Of a stretch of 64,000 nucleotides of DNA, positions 61,105-64,000 are shown one piece after another. Location: the NCBI GenBank assembly GCA_013289765.1, contig JABCZI010000004.1:124001-188000 (forward strand), given 5' to 3'. A program made the translations under genes and the position numbers. The notes under the pieces are model-generated. The model made no database searches and had not been told where the DNA came from. It was given only the letters and a program-made list of their open reading frames with translations. This stretch comes from Acidobacteriota bacterium. GTDB lineage: Bacteria > Acidobacteriota > Terriglobia > Terriglobales > Acidobacteriaceae. How positions within the stretch are numbered: the first letter of the stretch is position 1; each line of letters opens with the position of its first letter.

Positions 61105-61303
61105 AAGGTTCTCCTTCTTATTGGGAAGTCGGCGCAGTGGCAGGTTTAAGGCTGTACCTTCGAGTCTAAGCAGTTATCCTCTAGCCCGCAAGGATCTCCT
61201 GGAAGTAAATACTCGGAAGTACATGGCAGTTCCAGAACCCGGTACGAAAAGAACCCACCTAATTGCTATTACTAGATGCAGCAAGGCCTCAGGACGCTGC
61301 GCT

Positions 61304-62410
61304 TCACACAGTCAGCATCCGCCATCCCAGGGAAATGCCGTTGGCGGCGAAGTCCAGAGGCGACAAAACTCCGACGTGCATGGCAAGCATGCCGCCGAAC
61401 AGACGAGGGTCGGAATTGAAGGCGCGCATTACCCGCTGGCGTAAAGACGTCTTCCAATCTAGGGTCAACATCAAGCGCGACATTATGGCGGGGGGCCGCG
61501 CCAGTTTTCTGTGCTCCTGCTGATAGCGGCGAAGGTCGCCGGCGGCAAAGCATTCCGCTAAAACCTGGGCCTGGCGAAAGGTAAGGCATAAGCCCTCGCC
61601 CGTGATGGAATCGACCGAGCCCGAGGCATCCCCAACCAGCGCAACCCGCCCTTGATACACCTGATGAAGCATACGAGTGGAAGTGGTTGCACCGCGCTCA
61701 ATCGATGAAACATCAGCACCGCGCAGCCGCGAAATCATTTCGGAGAACGCTGGCAGGGCGGCGTCCAGGCGCAAATGCGGATCGTGAGAGACCACCGCGA
61801 CGCAGATTTCATCATCGGCAATCGGGGTTACATAGATCTGGCACTTCGGGCCCCAGTGCAGTTCCATGAAATCGGTCCAGGGAGCAACGCGGTAATGGCG
61901 GCGGAAGGCGAAGCGGGTACGATCACAGCGGTAACGGTCAAGACCAGCCCAACGACGCACTAACGAGTGGCCTCCATCCGCACCCACCACCCACCGGGAT
62001 CGCACGATTTCCTTACCGAGCAGCACGCCATCCTCATGCAAGCCTTTGACCGGAGTATTCCAGAGAAGAGAAACGCCGGCAGCCTCGGCTCTTTCAACCA
62101 TGAGGCGGTGCAGAACGGTGCGACGGACTCCGATGCCGCAACCGTTGGGGAAATTCGCTTCGGCGCGCAGTCCGCCGCTGACAAAGCTGATGCCGCGAAA
62201 CGGGTGGGAGAATTCTTCCGGGACGAAAATTCCCAACTCAGCCAGCGCGGCGCGGCCATCGGGCATCAAGCCTTCGCCGCAAGGTTTGTCGATCGGGGGA
62301 CGCGAGCCATCGGCGACGATAACGTTGAAACCACGCTGGCGTGCGGCGATTGCCGCCGCTAATCCCGCGGGGCCGCCACCAATTACAAAAACGTCGGTTG
62401 CTTTCTCCAT
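61304..62410 (-). CDS. FAD-dependent oxidoreductase, geranylgeranyl-reductase-like
   Basis: A 368-residue flavoprotein. The dinucleotide motif is VFVIGGGPAGLAAAIAARQR, followed by DKPCGEGLMPDGRAALAELG, VVGADGGHSLVRRWAGL and ALVGDASGSVDSITGEGLCL. It belongs to the p-hydroxybenzoate-hydroxylase/geranylgeranyl-reductase group; in some bacteria close relatives sit beside type III polyketide synthase genes, but no such gene lies in the window. The gene is 63 bases downstream of the aminotransferase gene on the same strand, probably one operon. Confidence 0.9.
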   Translation of the reverse strand: MEKATDVFVIGGGPAGLAAAIAARQRGFNVIVADGSRPPIDKPCGEGLMPDGRAALAELGIFVPEEFSHPFRGISFVSGGLRAEANFPNGCGIGVRRTVLHRLMVERAEAAGVSLLWNTPVKGLHEDGVLLGKEIVRSRWVVGADGGHSLVRRWAGLDRYRCDRTRFAFRRHYRVAPWTDFMELHWGPKCQIYVTPIADDEICVAVVSHDPHLRLDAALPAFSEMISRLRGADVSSIERGATTSTRMLHQVYQGRVALVGDASGSVDSITGEGLCLTFRQAQVLAECFAAGDLRRYQQEHRKLARPPAIMSRLMLTLDWKTSLRQRVMRAFNSDPRLFGGMLAMHVGVLSPLDFAANGISLGWRMLTV

Positions 62411-62473
62411 GAATAAAATGCCAATAACTCCATTACCGCGCTTTATTTCTTAGGGAGATTTTTTGGCGTGCGC

Positions 62474-63829
62474 TTACGCTGTAACCACTCTCCGCGCCAA
62501 ACCCAAAGCTTCAGACCAGAAACCGCCAGGACGATGCGCAAAATTCACCACTTCACGGACCGACGATACAAATTCATCGACCTGTTCCGGTGAAACCACC
62601 AGAGGAGGCGCGACTTTCAGCACCATGAAATCGTTACCGCAAATCTGGGTGAGAATGTTGCTGCCGCGAAAAAGGCGCATGACCATAATCTGGCCGAACA
62701 TCGCGGGATGAATCTGGCCAAAGGCTTCGAACGGCGCGCGCAGGGCCAATCGCCGCGGAGCTGTGAATTCAATGCCCAGCAACAGGCCTTTGCCGCGGAC
62801 CTCTTTCACCATCTCATATCCGCCGAGGGCTGCGGTCAACCGCAGCTTCAATTCACTGCCAAGAGCAGTCGCGCGCGCCCCCAGCTCTTGCTCTTCGAGC
62901 ACGTCGAGAGTCGCCAACCCGGCTCGCATCGACAAACTGTTTTCACTAAAGGTGGATGCGTGGACGATGGAGCGCTTGAAGGAACTGAACACCGAGCTGT
63001 GTATTTCATCCGACATCAGAACAGCGCTCACTGGCATCAGGCCGCCGCTCAGAGCTTTCGCCAGCACCACGATGTCCGGCATAATTGCAAAATGATGCGA
63101 AGCCAGAAAAGGTCCAGTGCGAAACATTCCCGTCTGCACTTCGTCGGCAACCAGAAGCGTTCCGTAGCGCCGGCACAAGGCGTGCGCATCCTTCAAGTAG
63201 TTTCGCTCGGGGACTCGAATACCGCCCTCCGCCTGAATTGGTTCGACAAAGAAAGCGGCGTAGCGCTTGCTGGACAATTCTTTTTCGAGCGCCGCCAGAT
63301 CGCCGAATGGTACGAAGGCCGTCTCCGGAAGAAGCGGCCCGAAGCCTTTTCGCCAATAGTCCCCGTTCATCAGCGACAGCGCACCGCAAGTAAGGCCGTG
63401 GAATGCGCGGTCGCAGGAGAGCAATCCAACGCGGCCGGTGTGCGCTCGCGAAAATTTAATTGCGGTTTCTACACCTTCACTTCCCGAACTCGCGAAGAAA
63501 ACCTTGCTCAGTCCGCCGCCGGCAAGTTTGCACAGCCGTCCCGCAAGTTCGCCGGCAAGCTCGGCAACGTTGCTTTGCAGCATCACTGGCCCCGACCGAT
63601 CTAATTCCTGTTTGAGCGCGTCGACAATTGCGGGATGATTATGGCCCGTATTGTGAACGCAATAGCCGGAGAGAAAATCGAGAATGCGTCGCCCGTCCGC
63701 CGTGAAAAGCTCCGCTCCCACGCATCGCTCATACGCAACGTTCATCTCAAGAAGATTGAGGAGTTTCACCCACTGCGGATTGACATGGTCGGCGTAAGCG
63801 TCGGTTGCAGGCAGTTCGGCAATAGGCAT
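62474..63829 (-). CDS. Class III PLP-dependent aminotransferase
   Basis: A 451-residue omega-aminotransferase. LDFLSGYCVHNTGHNHPAIV, FFASSGSEGVETAIKFSRAH, FFVEPIQAEGGIRVPERNYL, VADEVQTGMFRTGPF and the PLP-lysine motif VLAKALSGGLMPVSAVLMSD are seen. It is near the ornithine/acetylornithine aminotransferase group, but the substrate cannot be deduced. First gene of the pair with the FAD oxidoreductase. Start ATG at 63829. Confidence 0.93.
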   Translation of the reverse strand: MPIAELPATDAYADHVNPQWVKLLNLLEMNVAYERCVGAELFTADGRRILDFLSGYCVHNTGHNHPAIVDALKQELDRSGPVMLQSNVAELAGELAGRLCKLAGGGLSKVFFASSGSEGVETAIKFSRAHTGRVGLLSCDRAFHGLTCGALSLMNGDYWRKGFGPLLPETAFVPFGDLAALEKELSSKRYAAFFVEPIQAEGGIRVPERNYLKDAHALCRRYGTLLVADEVQTGMFRTGPFLASHHFAIMPDIVVLAKALSGGLMPVSAVLMSDEIHSSVFSSFKRSIVHASTFSENSLSMRAGLATLDVLEEQELGARATALGSELKLRLTAALGGYEMVKEVRGKGLLLGIEFTAPRRLALRAPFEAFGQIHPAMFGQIMVMRLFRGSNILTQICGNDFMVLKVAPPLVVSPEQVDEFVSSVREVVNFAHRPGGFWSEALGLARRVVTA

Positions 63830-64000
63830 AGTTCCATCTCAGTAGAGTCGCGCAACGCCTAAATGGACTCCAGGTTGTTTGTAAACTTTTGTATGAACGA
63901 AAGCCTTTGGAGCGGGCGTCTTGGCCGGTTTCTAAGTTGGATGCGGTGGCGTAAAGGGCTGGTTGCCAGCCCTTGTAGCGCTCGAACGTTACTACTGTTC
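63830..64000. other. Upstream region of the aminotransferase pair, window edge
   Basis: Holds the 5' region of the leftward operon. CGTAAAGGGCTGGTTGCCAG and CCCTTGTAGCGC near 63951-63980 include GGGCTGG-TTG-CCAGCCC, another small hairpin. No gene is visible. Confidence 0.4.

Overview
The window is chromosomal DNA from a bacterium of the phylum Acidobacteriota, most likely class Terriglobia (Koribacter- or Sulfotelmatobacter-like). This rests on lineage-typical families: three acidobacterial VWFA-related proteins, a BlaR1/M56 peptidase fused to a TIGR03435-type domain, an Oar-like TonB-dependent receptor with an N-terminal carboxypeptidase-regulatory domain, a GloVer-repeat protein, an NHL/choice-of-anchor protein, and an ECF sigma factor overlapping a Ser/Thr kinase gene. 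DNA is moderately GC-rich, so many long antisense ORFs are artefacts. No phage, integrase, insertion sequence or CRISPR array was seen. The species assignment is inference.

Layout. 1-7 kb: kinase (cut by the window edge) and ECF sigma factor, a small secreted protein, a decayed gene, OsmC, Tag glycosylase, a SYLF lipid-binding protein and an NHL-repeat protein. 7-16 kb: VWFA protein, tRNA-Arg, a subtilisin with WGS repeats, an HD-GYP phosphodiesterase, an HtrA protease, a PilZ protein and a LuxR-type regulator with a degenerate receiver. 16-24 kb: GloVer protein, P5C dehydrogenase, a frameshifted kelch protein, BlaR1-BlaI and small proteins. 24-38 kb: 3-hydroxybutyryl-CoA dehydrogenase, an MBL hydrolase, a possible copper-related pair, MsrA, a BNR protein, PyrD, PilZ, S21, a zinc ribbon protein, MtaB, a proton antiporter and an NlpC/P60-like protein. 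38-43 kb: a CsoR-family metal sensor with its G-tract operator, then the 1.2-1.3 kilo-residue receptor. 43-48 kb: infC-rpmI-rplT-pheS-pheT, with infC predicted to start at ATC. 48-64 kb: aminotransferase, SodC, a ZapB-like coiled coil, ZapA, VWFA protein, a candidate 6S-like RNA, Lgt, small proteins, RluD, a third VWFA protein, DUF3052, a 53-residue membrane protein, a Gfo/Idh/MocA oxidoreductase, a phosphoesterase, and an FAD oxidoreductase-aminotransferase pair.

The most unusual signal is a set of dispersed palindromic repeats. One composite module (a GGGGGCTRAAGCCC hairpin followed by a GCGGCGCYGAAGCGCCGC hairpin ending in TCTTCCACGG) occurs at least four times. Two copies lie just after pheT and rluD and look like their terminators. 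A third is inserted in frame inside pheT, with other palindromes, adding roughly 60-75 residues to an essential tRNA synthetase. mtaB also carries two in-frame repeat insertions. Other points of note are a metal sensor with an RcnR-like ligand set on an FrmR-like scaffold, two paralogous 60-residue helical proteins, and a TonB-receptor ORF that reads in frame from a preceding cytoplasmic-looking segment.

All calls come from reading the sequence and recalled family knowledge. No database search was run.
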